Positions 1 to 8,389 of a stretch of 64,000 bases of DNA are shown one piece after another. Numbering within the stretch: position 1 is the first letter of the stretch; each line of letters starts with the position of its first letter. The stretch is from Labilibacter sediminis (GTDB taxonomy: Bacteria; Bacteroidota; Bacteroidia; Bacteroidales; Marinilabiliaceae). Location of the stretch: assembly GCF_005877885.1 (NCBI RefSeq), contig NZ_VCHY01000005.1, positions 186,001 through 250,000 on the forward strand, in the 5' to 3' direction. A program made the position numbers and the translations under genes. Below the pieces are notes generated by a model that made no database searches, was not told the DNA's origin, and saw only the letters and a program-made list of their open reading frames with translations.

Positions 1-1
1 C

Positions 2-38
2 AAAAAATGCCGCACTAAACACTTAATGCGGCATTTTT
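2..38 (-). terminator. Rho-independent terminator of the SPFH/NfeD operon
   Basis: A perfect 12-bp stem (3-14 pairing with 27-38) with a 12-nt loop. On the minus strand it is followed by a T-run. It lies just past the stop codon of the SPFH gene. The loop and stem closely resemble those of the terminator at 1576-1613. Confidence 0.8.
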
Positions 39-56
39 ATTTTATAACGAAATGAT

Positions 57-977
57 CTATTTCTTAGCCTTATCAAACACTGATGTTGCCGTAGCAATTA
101 CACTTGATATATCTGCCATATTCGATGGTATTATCATGGTATTATTTTCCTGAGCTAATTTACCAAACTCACCTAAATACTGTTCGGCTACCCTAAGATT
201 AACTGCATCAATACCTCCTTTTTCATTGATTGAAGATGCAATTTCACGAATACCTTTTGCGGTGGCCGTGGCTACAAATTCAATTTCGGCAGCCTTACCT
301 TCAGCCTCGTTTATTCGCTTTTGCTTTTCTCCTTCTGATCGGGCTATCAACTCCTGCTTATCACCTTCTGCCACATTTATTTTTGCCTGCTTCTGCCCTT
401 CTGATTCGGCAATCATAGCTCGTTTTTCACGCTCGGCACGCATTTGCTTTTCCATGGCATCTTTAATGCTCTGCGGAGGGGTTATATTTTTCACCTCGTA
501 ACGAGCTACTTTAACTCCCCAAGGATCACTAGCCTTATCCACAGCATCAACAATACTGGTATTAATGGTATCACGCTCTTCAAATGTTTTATCTAAATCC
601 AAACGTCCGATTATACTACGCATGGTGGTTTGGGCAATCTGAATAGAAGCAAACTCATAGTTATCAATTCCATATGATGCTTTTTTAGGATCAATCACCT
701 GTAAATATAAAACACCATCTACTTCAACAGCAATATTGTCTTTTGTAATACACGACTGAGAAGCCACATCGATAGCTGATTCCTTTAATGAATGTTTATA
801 AGCTACTTTATCTAAAAATGGCATTAAAAAATGAATACCTGCAGTTAAGGTGCCATTATATTTTCCAAGTCGTTCAATAATATAAGCAGAACGCTGCGGT
901 ACAATTTTAATACATGATAATAAAATAATAATGACTACTGCACTAATGGCAATGGTTACAATTAATTGTGGTTCCAT
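57..977 (-). CDS. SPFH/band 7 (stomatin-like) membrane protein
   Basis: 306 aa. One N-terminal membrane segment (about residues 5-26) is followed by a band 7/SPFH domain (about 27-190) containing the typical VPQRSAYIIERLGKY start. An Ala/Glu/Lys-rich coiled coil follows (about 180-255, repeats such as AEGDKQ and SEGEKQ). This matches the QmcA/stomatin branch, which forms membrane-associated oligomers that organise membrane microdomains. The NfeD gene lies 35 bp upstream in the same direction, a classic SPFH-NfeD pair, so the two are probably co-transcribed. The exact substrate or client is unknown. Length is normal for the family and the protein looks intact. Confidence 0.9.
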   Translation of the reverse strand: MEPQLIVTIAISAVVIIILLSCIKIVPQRSAYIIERLGKYNGTLTAGIHFLMPFLDKVAYKHSLKESAIDVASQSCITKDNIAVEVDGVLYLQVIDPKKASYGIDNYEFASIQIAQTTMRSIIGRLDLDKTFEERDTINTSIVDAVDKASDPWGVKVARYEVKNITPPQSIKDAMEKQMRAEREKRAMIAESEGQKQAKINVAEGDKQELIARSEGEKQKRINEAEGKAAEIEFVATATAKGIREIASSINEKGGIDAVNLRVAEQYLGEFGKLAQENNTMIIPSNMADISSVIATATSVFDKAKK

Positions 978-1012
978 AATTTAAAATAATAATAGGTTAT
1001 TTTTATAAAGAT

Positions 1013-1450
1013 TTAAGCAGGTTCTACCTCTAAGCACAAACCTACTTTATTAACGATTTTTACTTTAGCTCCTGAACTGATCCCTACTTTAGAAGAGGCA
1101 TTCCAGTTTGTTCCTTTAAACTCTACTTTACCTTCCGAGTCTGGGCTTATATCGGCAATACATTGCCCAATACCGCCAACAAACTCTTCATCAGGATCTT
1201 CTGTGACCTTATTTCTGTTTAGCTTTTTAAGAATAACAGAACGCAAGAAAATCAAGGACAAAACAGAGGTTAAACTAAATATTAAGAACTGAACCCCTAA
1301 CGAAGGTTCAAAAAGGTAGGTACATATTGAAGTAATGATTGCTCCTACACCAAAGAATAAAATAAATACACCGGGAATAGCGAACTCGAGTAATAATAAA
1401 ATTACTCCTGCAATAAACCAAACAAGTGCATGATTAGATAGAAATTCCAT
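1013..1450 (-). CDS. NfeD family membrane protein
   Basis: 145 aa. Two to three hydrophobic segments in the first 80 residues are followed by a soluble C-terminal part (about 85-145) with the small OB-fold pattern of NfeD (GxxGxCxxDISPDSEGKVEFKG-like). It is the short form of NfeD without the ClpP-class protease domain. NfeD proteins work with SPFH proteins in the membrane, and the SPFH gene is directly downstream. The start ATG at 1450 is the first in frame. The role is inferred from family and pairing. Confidence 0.88.
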   Translation of the reverse strand: MEFLSNHALVWFIAGVILLLLEFAIPGVFILFFGVGAIITSICTYLFEPSLGVQFLIFSLTSVLSLIFLRSVILKKLNRNKVTEDPDEEFVGGIGQCIADISPDSEGKVEFKGTNWNASSKVGISSGAKVKIVNKVGLCLEVEPA

Positions 1451-1575
1451 TTGTAATAGTTTTGAGTTAGACCTTAAAGCTAAACATAAAAATAAAATTC
1501 CAATATTTTTACATGATGTTTATTAACACTTTTTTCTTCTCTGAAACACATAAAATCAAAGATTAGTCTTCACCC

Positions 1576-1613
1576 AAAAAAGCCGTACTAAAATCTTAAT
1601 GCGGCTTTTTTTT
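1576..1613 (-). terminator. Rho-independent terminator after the sensor/AlbA_2 gene
   Basis: A perfect 10-bp stem (1576-1585 with 1602-1611) with T-runs on both strands. It sits 14 bp past the stop codon of the minus-strand gene ending at 1627 and may act in both directions. Stem and loop are nearly the same as in the terminator at 2-38. Confidence 0.8.
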
Positions 1614-1626
1614 AATCACTACCTCT

Positions 1627-2958
1627 CTACCAGTGCGATTGAATGTACTCATAAGCCTCACGCATGCTTAAAGGTTGCGATGAAGCTGAGGTACGGATAT
1701 AGAATTCTTCTTTGTCGGACTTACCTATAAAAACGGGTTTGTCGCCTTTATCTATATTCACAATACAAACATCCTTTTCGTTAATGGAAATGATATTGAT
1801 ATTTAAGAACTGGTGTATACGCTTACCCAGGTGCTGGTTAATCAGGTTGGTTAGCCCAAGTAAGAAGCCATCCCTGCTTTTTTTACTGTAGCTATTGTAA
1901 TCCGGTTCGAGGCCCAGGGTATTGCCGTCATCATCAACCCCAATAAACAGCATTCCTCCTTCAGTATTTAAAAAGGCCGAAATGGTTTTTACAATAACCA
2001 TCTCAAGCGCTTTGTTAGGCTTTTCTTGTCGGTAATCCCAACGCATTGACGATTTAAACTCTATTAAATCATTTTCTCCCTTATCTAAAATCACCTGCCA
2101 ATCGGTGTTAGACTCAAACTCTACAAGCCTCTGGTTCTTCTTTTTTTGCTTGCCCATATAAACCAGTAATACAATCAGCACCACCGTCAAACAAAATGTT
2201 GTGATTAAACCAATCCACTTCCAGTTCTTATCTTCCTTGTAAATATTGTACTTTTCGGCGATTACGATAAGCTCCTGTGCTGTAATTTTATTTAATCCGG
2301 ACATGATATCCTTCAACACCTGCTTATTGCCTTTTAACACAGCCGGACGTAATCGTGAAGAAAACAATGTGGCATACTCATAATAACCTTTGGGTGCTTT
2401 TATTCCTGTGTACTTTCCAAATGTACTGGGTACATCGTATACAAAACCATCATATTCATACAGCTTTGCTTCTTCACGAATTAACGAATACGAGCTTACT
2501 CCATTGATTTTAAGCTGAGGGTATTCTGCCTTTATTTTATCTTCGGCAATACTGTTAGATAAAAGCGTAATGGTGGCTTTTAACGAATCAGAAACTTCCA
2601 ATTCGTTTCTTAAATACACCACAGATCGCAGACGTAATATAGGATCCGAAAAATCAAGCTTATCAGCACGTTCATCTGTAAAATATACCCCGGCAAGAAT
2701 ATCCACTTCGCCAGACTCCAACATACTGCCGACATTCTGTAAATCAACCGGCACAAACTCCACATCGATACCCGACTTTTTACTCCACAGTTCCCACCAA
2801 TCAATTAAAATTCCACTTGCCTCACCCTGATCATTCATAGAGGTGTATGGATAATAATCATGAAGGCAGGCTACTCTATATTTTTTTGCATGAACCAGGT
2901 TTACGGAAAAAATTAATAATACCAGAACAATTAAAGAACTTAAGGTTTGTTTAGTCAT
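1627..2958 (-). CDS. Periplasmic substrate-binding domain - TM - AlbA_2 (Schlafen-type) fusion protein
   Basis: 443 aa. A signal peptide (1-24) is followed by a solute-binding-protein-family-3-like domain (about 26-240; YRVACLHDYYPYTSMNDQG, then DILAGVYFTDERADKLDFS). There is a single membrane helix (about 248-268) with a KKKK stop-transfer, then a cytoplasmic AlbA_2 domain (about 293-430). The AlbA_2 signatures are LIEFKSS, SAFLNTEGGMLFIGVDDDG and EEFYIRTSASSQPL. SBP_bac_3 domains bind amino acids or similar ligands, as in one-component and histidine-kinase sensors. AlbA_2 domains are found in Schlafen-like and transcription-regulator-like proteins and are thought to bind nucleic acid. The layout suggests a transmembrane receptor with a nucleic-acid-binding output instead of a kinase. 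No transporter permease or ATPase is adjacent, which argues against a transport role. The gene is monocistronic. Ligand and target are unknown. Confidence 0.82.
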   Translation of the reverse strand: MTKQTLSSLIVLVLLIFSVNLVHAKKYRVACLHDYYPYTSMNDQGEASGILIDWWELWSKKSGIDVEFVPVDLQNVGSMLESGEVDILAGVYFTDERADKLDFSDPILRLRSVVYLRNELEVSDSLKATITLLSNSIAEDKIKAEYPQLKINGVSSYSLIREEAKLYEYDGFVYDVPSTFGKYTGIKAPKGYYEYATLFSSRLRPAVLKGNKQVLKDIMSGLNKITAQELIVIAEKYNIYKEDKNWKWIGLITTFCLTVVLIVLLVYMGKQKKKNQRLVEFESNTDWQVILDKGENDLIEFKSSMRWDYRQEKPNKALEMVIVKTISAFLNTEGGMLFIGVDDDGNTLGLEPDYNSYSKKSRDGFLLGLTNLINQHLGKRIHQFLNINIISINEKDVCIVNIDKGDKPVFIGKSDKEEFYIRTSASSQPLSMREAYEYIQSHW

Positions 2959-3053
2959 ACTGTGTTTAAATTTCGATCAAAAATTAAAAATCCCCCCTTT
3001 AGCCAACACCTCACGACGGATTTCGTTATCAAATATATTCTGAAATAACTACT

Positions 3054-4181
3054 TTAATGCAGTTTTGTTGAATTCACTTTGGTTTTATTTTCTGCCTTAG
3101 GCAACCCCAAGGGCTTTAGCTTACGCTCATAAGGCATCGAGAATCTTCCATCATCTTCAATAATAAGCCGATGGTTTAATTCCGGAAAGTCCATTCGGGT
3201 AAGGTCCTTTATTTTAAATATAACAGCCTTATGCTCATCGTACATTAATGCCACATTTTTAACCTGCTTAAAAGGAATTATTTTGCCCTCAACAAACTCA
3301 CCTGTTGGTGTAGTGTAAATTTTTACCATAGGTGTTAGGGCATTAGCTCCGCTTAGATTAAAACGAGAATAGGTGGCAAAATTCCCTAAACTATAAGCTA
3401 TAAAACGATTCTTATAAATCTCAATGGCTCGCGTAACATGCGGACCGTGACCAAAAATAACATCGGCCCCGGCATCAACCATGGCATGTGCAAATTCATA
3501 AACATTACTTCGGTTTTCACCATAAAAGACTTCTTTTTCACGGGTCACATGTTGATGCTTGGCTCCCTCTGCCCCACCATGAAACGACACAATAACAATA
3601 TCACAATCTTGCTTTAAAGCCTTCACAATTTTAATGGCATTGGGCAAATCGTTTATATCAACCGTTCCGGTATTGGGCGAAAAACCAGCCAGTCCGATTT
3701 TTAAACCTTTAACCATTATGGTATCTGTTGGTTTATCCAACAAACCCGCCCATGCCATATTGAGCTTATCTAAATGATAGCGCGTAGTTGTCATGCCCAG
3801 AGCTCCAAAATCACGGATATGGTTATTGGCAAGATTCAAAAAATCAAAACCCATTTCCTTTAAGGTCAAGCCATATTTCTCAGGCATTTTAAAAGCGTAA
3901 CATTTTGTGGTATCCTTACATCGCTTTACTACAGGTCCCTCATCTAGCAAACAGGTTTCTAAATTACCAAAAGTAACATCCGCACTTTTTAAATAGGGTA
4001 TAGCCTCCGAAACATAGGGCAAAGGATCATTATTCGGGGGCAAATACGTTTTCTTTGGAAAATCGGTACCAAGCATCATATCTCCCACCCCAATAAAAGA
4101 AATTAATGTATCCTTATTAACCTGGGCAAACATTATGGAACCCAGAAAAATAAAGAATGCTATAAAAAGGCTTTGTCTCAT
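3054..4181 (-). CDS. CapA family protein (metallophosphatase-fold, poly-gamma-glutamate capsule type)
   Basis: 375 aa with a signal peptide (1-19, ending MFAQ). The CapA/PgsA-type fold is indicated by FIGVGDMMLGTDFP near the N-terminus, TFGNLETCLLDEGP, NLANNHIRDFGALGM, VSFHGGAEG, and DVIFGHGPHVTRAIEIYKNR with SLGNF. These are the usual calcineurin-like metal-site motifs of the family. CapA homologues are linked to poly-gamma-glutamate capsule export, but most Bacteroidota copies, like this one, have no capBC neighbours, so the substrate is unknown. It probably acts in the periplasm or at the outer membrane. It stands alone with its own upstream TAnnTTTG box. Confidence 0.85.
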   Translation of the reverse strand: MRQSLFIAFFIFLGSIMFAQVNKDTLISFIGVGDMMLGTDFPKKTYLPPNNDPLPYVSEAIPYLKSADVTFGNLETCLLDEGPVVKRCKDTTKCYAFKMPEKYGLTLKEMGFDFLNLANNHIRDFGALGMTTTRYHLDKLNMAWAGLLDKPTDTIMVKGLKIGLAGFSPNTGTVDINDLPNAIKIVKALKQDCDIVIVSFHGGAEGAKHQHVTREKEVFYGENRSNVYEFAHAMVDAGADVIFGHGPHVTRAIEIYKNRFIAYSLGNFATYSRFNLSGANALTPMVKIYTTPTGEFVEGKIIPFKQVKNVALMYDEHKAVIFKIKDLTRMDFPELNHRLIIEDDGRFSMPYERKLKPLGLPKAENKTKVNSTKLH

Positions 4182-4197
4182 AATATCATATTTATGC

Positions 4198-4205
4198 CAA
4201 AAATA
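4198..4205 (-). promoter_or_regulatory. Putative -7 box (TATTTTTG) of the CapA gene
   Basis: Read on the minus strand this is TATTTTTG, matching the Bacteroidota TAnnTTTG -7 consensus, 17 bp from the start codon. No good TTTG -33 element is present at the expected distance, so the call rests on the one box. Confidence 0.3.
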
Positions 4206-4264
4206 ACAAATCTCTTCATATACTTAGGATTCTATACAGGAATCATTGTACACAAAGGATAAAG

Positions 4265-4296
4265 CTTGTCATCTTGCCTAAAAAAAGCTAATATTG
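4265..4296 (+). promoter_or_regulatory. Putative promoter of the merR-Nif3 region
   Basis: CTTG (4265-4268) and TAATATTG (4289-4296) are separated by 20 bp. This fits the Bacteroidota TTTG-N19-21-TAnnTTTG pattern with one mismatch in each box. The MerR start codon follows 21 bp later. Confidence 0.3.
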
Positions 4297-4317
4297 TAAG
4301 CACTAATTTTTATTGCA

Positions 4318-4653
4318 ATGCCATACAAAGAACCAAAAATTGAAAAACTTTATTACACCATTGGTGAAGTTGCTGAGATGTTTAAGGTAAATACTTCTCT
4401 TATCCGTTTTTGGGAAAAGGAGTTTGATATTATTAAACCCCACAAAAACAAAAAAGGCAACAGACTGTTTACTCCCGCGGATGTGGAAAACTTTCACCTG
4501 ATATATCATTTGGTAAAAGAAAAGGGGATGACACTTAAAGGCGCTCAAAAGAAACTTGAAGAAAATAGAGACGATACGATTCATAATTTTGAAATTATCT
4601 CTCGTCTTAAGGATATGAAATCCATGCTCATTGAGATAAAAGAGAACCTTTAA
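4318..4653 (+). CDS. MerR family transcriptional regulator
   Basis: 111 aa. The N-terminal MerR winged helix (about 10-78) shows YTIGEVAEMFKVNTSLIRFWEKEF, then GNRLFTPADVENFHLIYHLV and KGMTLKGAQKKL. The rest is a short helical tail (EIISRLKDMKSMLIEIKENL) for dimerisation. There is no effector domain and no conserved Cys cluster, so a metal-sensing role is not supported. This short MerR type is widespread in Bacteroidota. The next gene (Nif3-like) begins 82 bp downstream on the same strand. Its target genes cannot be read from the sequence. Confidence 0.9.
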   Translation: MPYKEPKIEKLYYTIGEVAEMFKVNTSLIRFWEKEFDIIKPHKNKKGNRLFTPADVENFHLIYHLVKEKGMTLKGAQKKLEENRDDTIHNFEIISRLKDMKSMLIEIKENL

Positions 4654-4735
4654 ATAATATCCGTTTAAATCACCACCATTACATCTTATTAACCATTAAG
4701 TGGTTGAGAACATAGCATGGTTTAAAAATTAACAC

Positions 4736-5830
4736 ATGAATATTCAACAAATCACCAATATTCTTGAAGAATTTGCACCCTTATCTTTTCAGGAAAGCTA
4801 CGACAATGCCGGACTTATCGTTGGCAATAAAAATTCAGAAGTAACAGGAGTTCTTATTTCATTGGATATAACAGAAGAAGTTATAGATGAAGCCATTGAA
4901 CTTGGATACAATTTTATATTGTCGCATCACCCTGTTGTTATGGGAGGTATTAAACGGTTTAATGGAAATAATTATACCGAACGTTCCATTATAAAAGCCA
5001 TTAAAAATGACATTGCTATATATGCGGGCCATACGAATGTTGACAGCGTAATGACCGGTGTAAATGGTAAAATATGCGAAAAGATAGGACTAAGCAATTG
5101 TAAAATTCTTTCTCCAAAAATCGGAGAACTTTGTAAGCTTGTTACTTTTGTTCCTTCTGCACATGCCGAAAAAGTTAGGGTGGCTATGTTTGAAGCCGGG
5201 GCTGGCCATATTGGAAACTACGACTCTTGTAGCTATAATACCAATGGCGAAGGCACTTTTAGAGGCAATGATCAATCCTCTCCCTTCGTTGGTGAAAAAG
5301 GGAAAGTTCATCACGAACCGGAAACCCGTATTGAAACAATAGTTCCACTTCATAAAAAAAGCACTGTAATTAAAGCTTTGCTTAATGCGCATCCCTATGA
5401 AGAAGTTGCCTATGATGTATATACTTTAAGTAACACTTACGAGCAGGCTGGTTCAGGAATGTTAGGAATTTTGGAAACTCCTGAAGATGAAATTTCCTTT
5501 TTAAAACGAATAAAAGAAATATTTAATGCAGGAAGTATTCGCTACACAAAAATTAAAAACAAACCCATAAAAAAAGTAGCTGTTTGCGGAGGTGCCGGAA
5601 GCTTTTTATTGAATAAAGCAAAAGCTCTTGGTGCTGATATTTTTATATCAGGAGATTTTAAATACCACCAGTTTTTTGACGCCGAAGATGATATTATAAT
5701 AGCCGATATTGGTCATTTCGAAAGCGAACAATTTACTAAAGAACTTTTTTTTGAGCTACTTACAAAAAAAATACCTAATTTTGCGATTCGTTTATCGAAT
5801 GTAAATACAAATCCTATAAAATATTTGTAG
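4736..5830 (+). CDS. Nif3-like dinuclear metal centre protein
   Basis: 364 aa. N- and C-terminal NIF3 halves carry the expected metal ligands: LSHHPVV and AGHTNVDSV in the first, and DIGHFESEQF near the end. An insert in the middle (about 130-235; ETIVPLHKKS, NAHPYEEVAYDVY) resembles the PII-like domain of the long (YqfO-type) family members. NIF3 proteins form toroidal hexamers with two metal ions per subunit; E. coli YbgI and yeast Nif3 are relatives with poorly defined hydrolase roles. The zinc-ribbon gene starts 4 bp after the stop codon, a conserved neighbour in Bacteroidota, so the two are surely co-transcribed. Confidence 0.92.
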   Translation: MNIQQITNILEEFAPLSFQESYDNAGLIVGNKNSEVTGVLISLDITEEVIDEAIELGYNFILSHHPVVMGGIKRFNGNNYTERSIIKAIKNDIAIYAGHTNVDSVMTGVNGKICEKIGLSNCKILSPKIGELCKLVTFVPSAHAEKVRVAMFEAGAGHIGNYDSCSYNTNGEGTFRGNDQSSPFVGEKGKVHHEPETRIETIVPLHKKSTVIKALLNAHPYEEVAYDVYTLSNTYEQAGSGMLGILETPEDEISFLKRIKEIFNAGSIRYTKIKNKPIKKVAVCGGAGSFLLNKAKALGADIFISGDFKYHQFFDAEDDIIIADIGHFESEQFTKELFFELLTKKIPNFAIRLSNVNTNPIKYL

Positions 5831-5834
5831 CATA

Positions 5835-6596
5835 ATGGCAACAAAAAATAAAAACGCTGAGATGCCTGTAGAAGAGAAGTTAAAGGCATTATACGACTTA
5901 CAGAAAGTGGCAACAGAAGTAGACAAGATTAGAACACTTAGAGGTGAGCTACCACTTGAAGTACAGGATTTGGAAGACGAACTGGAAGGTCTTGAAACTC
6001 GTATTTCCAATTACGAAACTGAAATCAAAGCATTAAACGACTCTATTTCTGCTAAGAAAAATGAAATTAAGGAGTCTGGTTTATTGATTAAAAAATACGA
6101 AGCACAGCAAGAGAATGTTCGCAACAACCGCGAATTTGATTCTTTATCGAAAGAAATGGAATTTCAAAAACTTGAAATTGAATTAAGCGAGAAAAGAATT
6201 AAAGAATTCAACTCCGAACTTTCTAATAAGCAAGCTGTTATTGAATCTTCAAAAGAACTTTTTGAGGATAGACAAAAAGATCTTGCTGACAAGAAAAATG
6301 AATTGACCGAGATTGTTGGAGAAACTCAGGTTGATGAAGAGAAAAAGCTTGAAAAAATCACTCAGATCGAGAAAACTATCGATGAGCGTTTATTAACTGC
6401 TTTCAACAGAATCAGATCGAATGCCATCAACGGGTTAGCTGTGGTTACTGTTGAGCGTGATGCTTGTGGAGGATGTTTTAACAAAATTCCACCTCAACGC
6501 CAGCTTGATATTAAATCACGCAAAAAAGTTATCGTTTGTGAGTATTGCGGACGTATTCTTGTAGATGATGAAATAGATCAAAAACCAGCTGAATAG
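5835..6596 (+). CDS. Coiled-coil protein with C-terminal C4 zinc ribbon (CT398-like)
   Basis: 253 aa. A long coiled-coil region (about 15-190, rich in E, K, L and S) is followed by a C4-type zinc ribbon (about 205-245) with CGGC ... CEYCG as the four metal ligands. This is the DUF164/CT398 family, which pairs with Nif3-like proteins. Chlamydia CT398 was reported to bind RNA polymerase sigma-54 and secretion-related partners, but the function in Bacteroidota is not known. It lies 4 bp downstream of the Nif3-like gene and is followed by a strong terminator, so it closes the operon. Confidence 0.9.
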   Translation: MATKNKNAEMPVEEKLKALYDLQKVATEVDKIRTLRGELPLEVQDLEDELEGLETRISNYETEIKALNDSISAKKNEIKESGLLIKKYEAQQENVRNNREFDSLSKEMEFQKLEIELSEKRIKEFNSELSNKQAVIESSKELFEDRQKDLADKKNELTEIVGETQVDEEKKLEKITQIEKTIDERLLTAFNRIRSNAINGLAVVTVERDACGGCFNKIPPQRQLDIKSRKKVIVCEYCGRILVDDEIDQKPAE

Positions 6597-6620
6597 TTCT
6601 GGTTAGATTAACAATATTTT

Positions 6621-6646
6621 AAAGGCTGCTATCGCAGCCTTTTTTT
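6621..6646 (+). terminator. Rho-independent terminator of the Nif3/zinc-ribbon operon
   Basis: A 9-bp stem AAAGGCTGC / GCAGCCTTT with a 3-4 nt loop, ending in a run of T residues on the plus strand, 24 bp after the stop codon. Confidence 0.85.
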
Positions 6647-6661
6647 ATACCCTAAGGTTAA

Positions 6662-6693
6662 GTTGTGAATCATGTAAGTTCTGACTAAGTTTG
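6662..6693 (+). promoter_or_regulatory. Putative promoter of the TPR gene
   Basis: GTTG (6662-6665) and TAAGTTTG (6686-6693) are 20 bp apart. The -7 box is an exact TAnnTTTG match and the -33 box has one mismatch. The ATG at 6736 would then have a leader of roughly 35 nt. Confidence 0.45.
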
Positions 6694-6735
6694 CAACAGC
6701 TTCAATAATATTCTGATACCGTTTGAATAGTGACT

Positions 6736-8163
6736 ATGCTAAAATCAACTGTACTTACTCTTTTACTAATCCTTAGCGTATCTTCCCATTCTCAAAACAG
6801 ACCTTCGTCTGAATACCTGTACTCACTTTTTCAATTAGATTTTACAGAAGCAGAACTTAAAATTGAACAAATTAAAGACACCCCGACCAAAGCTTATCTT
6901 CAGCATTACCACCTCTTCTTTTTAATAATGATAAATGAGGATGATATTATTGATTACAATAAACGATTTAAACCATTATCTAACCAAATCCTCAACAGTA
7001 GCGATACCTTTTCGAATAAATGGGCATACCTTGCGGAAATACACATACAAAATGGTATCTTAAATTATATCAAGGATAATAAATGGAGCGCTTTAACAGC
7101 ATTTTCAAAAGCACATAGCTATTGGAAAAAAAGCGAATCACAACACCCCGCTCTAGGTCAAAACTTAAAACTTAAAGGCATATTTAATTTACTCATTGGA
7201 AACCTTCCTTCTCCTTATGCTCAATGGGCTGGATGGTTTGGTTTTTCAGGAGATACAAACCTTGGCTTTGATGCATTGGAGGAATACCTGCAACAACAAA
7301 ATACCGATGGCTTTTACCTGGAAGCGCAGCTTTTTCTCGGCTATGCTTACCTAAAATTTTCAGGTAGAGAAGACATTATTACCGACTTTATACAAGCCTC
7401 TCAAAATTGCAGTTCTCCACTCATACAATCCATACTAATTAGATGCGCTTTTAAAATAAAATCTCCACAATTGTGCACTAAATGGTTGTCAGCAGAAACC
7501 AAGAGCAATTACCCTCCTTTGCAATACTTAAAAGGGAAATACTCTACTTTCATTTTTAATGCAAATACTCCCCAGGTATTTGAGCACTTTTTTAATATTC
7601 ACAAAGGAAACCAATTTAAAGCTGATGCCCACAGGTATCTTTCCTGGCATTATTTGCTAAGTAATGATACCAATGCTTACCTTAAACATCAAGATGCACT
7701 ACAACGCCTTAATAATTACCCCACATGGGAAGATAAACAGGCCCAAAAAGAAAGTATACACGGTGAAATCCCCAATGCTTTATTACTAAAATCAAGAATA
7801 CTCTTTGACAAAGGAGATTACCAATTATCAGCAAATATCTTGCTCCAAATTGAAGCACAACTAAATAATTCAGAACAACAAAAAGAAGAACTTTACTACA
7901 GGCTTGGAAGATGCTACCAACTACAAGGTAACACAACGCTCGCTGAACAGAATTACCTGGCATCCATTAAAAATGCAACGTTTAGTAAAAGATATTATGG
8001 ACCATATTCAGCCATTTACGCTGCTAAAATATGCATCAATAACAATCAAACTGATAAAGCGAAAACTTACCTTAATAAAGCCAGACAATTAAACAATGGC
8101 GAGTATAAAAGCCAAATAGACAAGCTTATCAACATACATAACTCTTCTACAACTCAACATTAA
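6736..8163 (+). CDS. Secreted TPR (tetratricopeptide) protein
   Basis: 475 aa from the ATG at 6736; a GTG two codons upstream (6730) is possible. A signal peptide (1-20, ending SVSSHSQN) is followed by helical repeats. TPR-like signatures are clearest near the C-terminus (SRILFDKGDYQLSANILLQI, then YYRLGRCYQLQGNTTLAEQNY, and AAKICINNNQTDKAKTYLNK). TPR domains are protein-protein scaffolds and this one would act in the periplasm. It stands alone between a terminator and a T9SS cargo gene, so no partner can be named. Specific function unknown. Confidence 0.75.
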   Translation: MLKSTVLTLLLILSVSSHSQNRPSSEYLYSLFQLDFTEAELKIEQIKDTPTKAYLQHYHLFFLIMINEDDIIDYNKRFKPLSNQILNSSDTFSNKWAYLAEIHIQNGILNYIKDNKWSALTAFSKAHSYWKKSESQHPALGQNLKLKGIFNLLIGNLPSPYAQWAGWFGFSGDTNLGFDALEEYLQQQNTDGFYLEAQLFLGYAYLKFSGREDIITDFIQASQNCSSPLIQSILIRCAFKIKSPQLCTKWLSAETKSNYPPLQYLKGKYSTFIFNANTPQVFEHFFNIHKGNQFKADAHRYLSWHYLLSNDTNAYLKHQDALQRLNNYPTWEDKQAQKESIHGEIPNALLLKSRILFDKGDYQLSANILLQIEAQLNNSEQQKEELYYRLGRCYQLQGNTTLAEQNYLASIKNATFSKRYYGPYSAIYAAKICINNNQTDKAKTYLNKARQLNNGEYKSQIDKLINIHNSSTTQH

Positions 8164-8389
8164 TCCACTTACTGATACAGTATTTAGTCTACTCTTTCAA
8201 ACAACAAAACTATATTGCTGTAAAATATTTATTTTATCAGTTTAAATAAAAAAATATTTTCAAAATAAGTTGGATTTGTCAATTATATAACATATTTTGA
8301 ATTACATATTTTTAACAATAAAAATACAACCAAAATTTTTATTGTTAATTTTTATAGCCAAACTTATTATTAACCCTTATAAACTAGTT

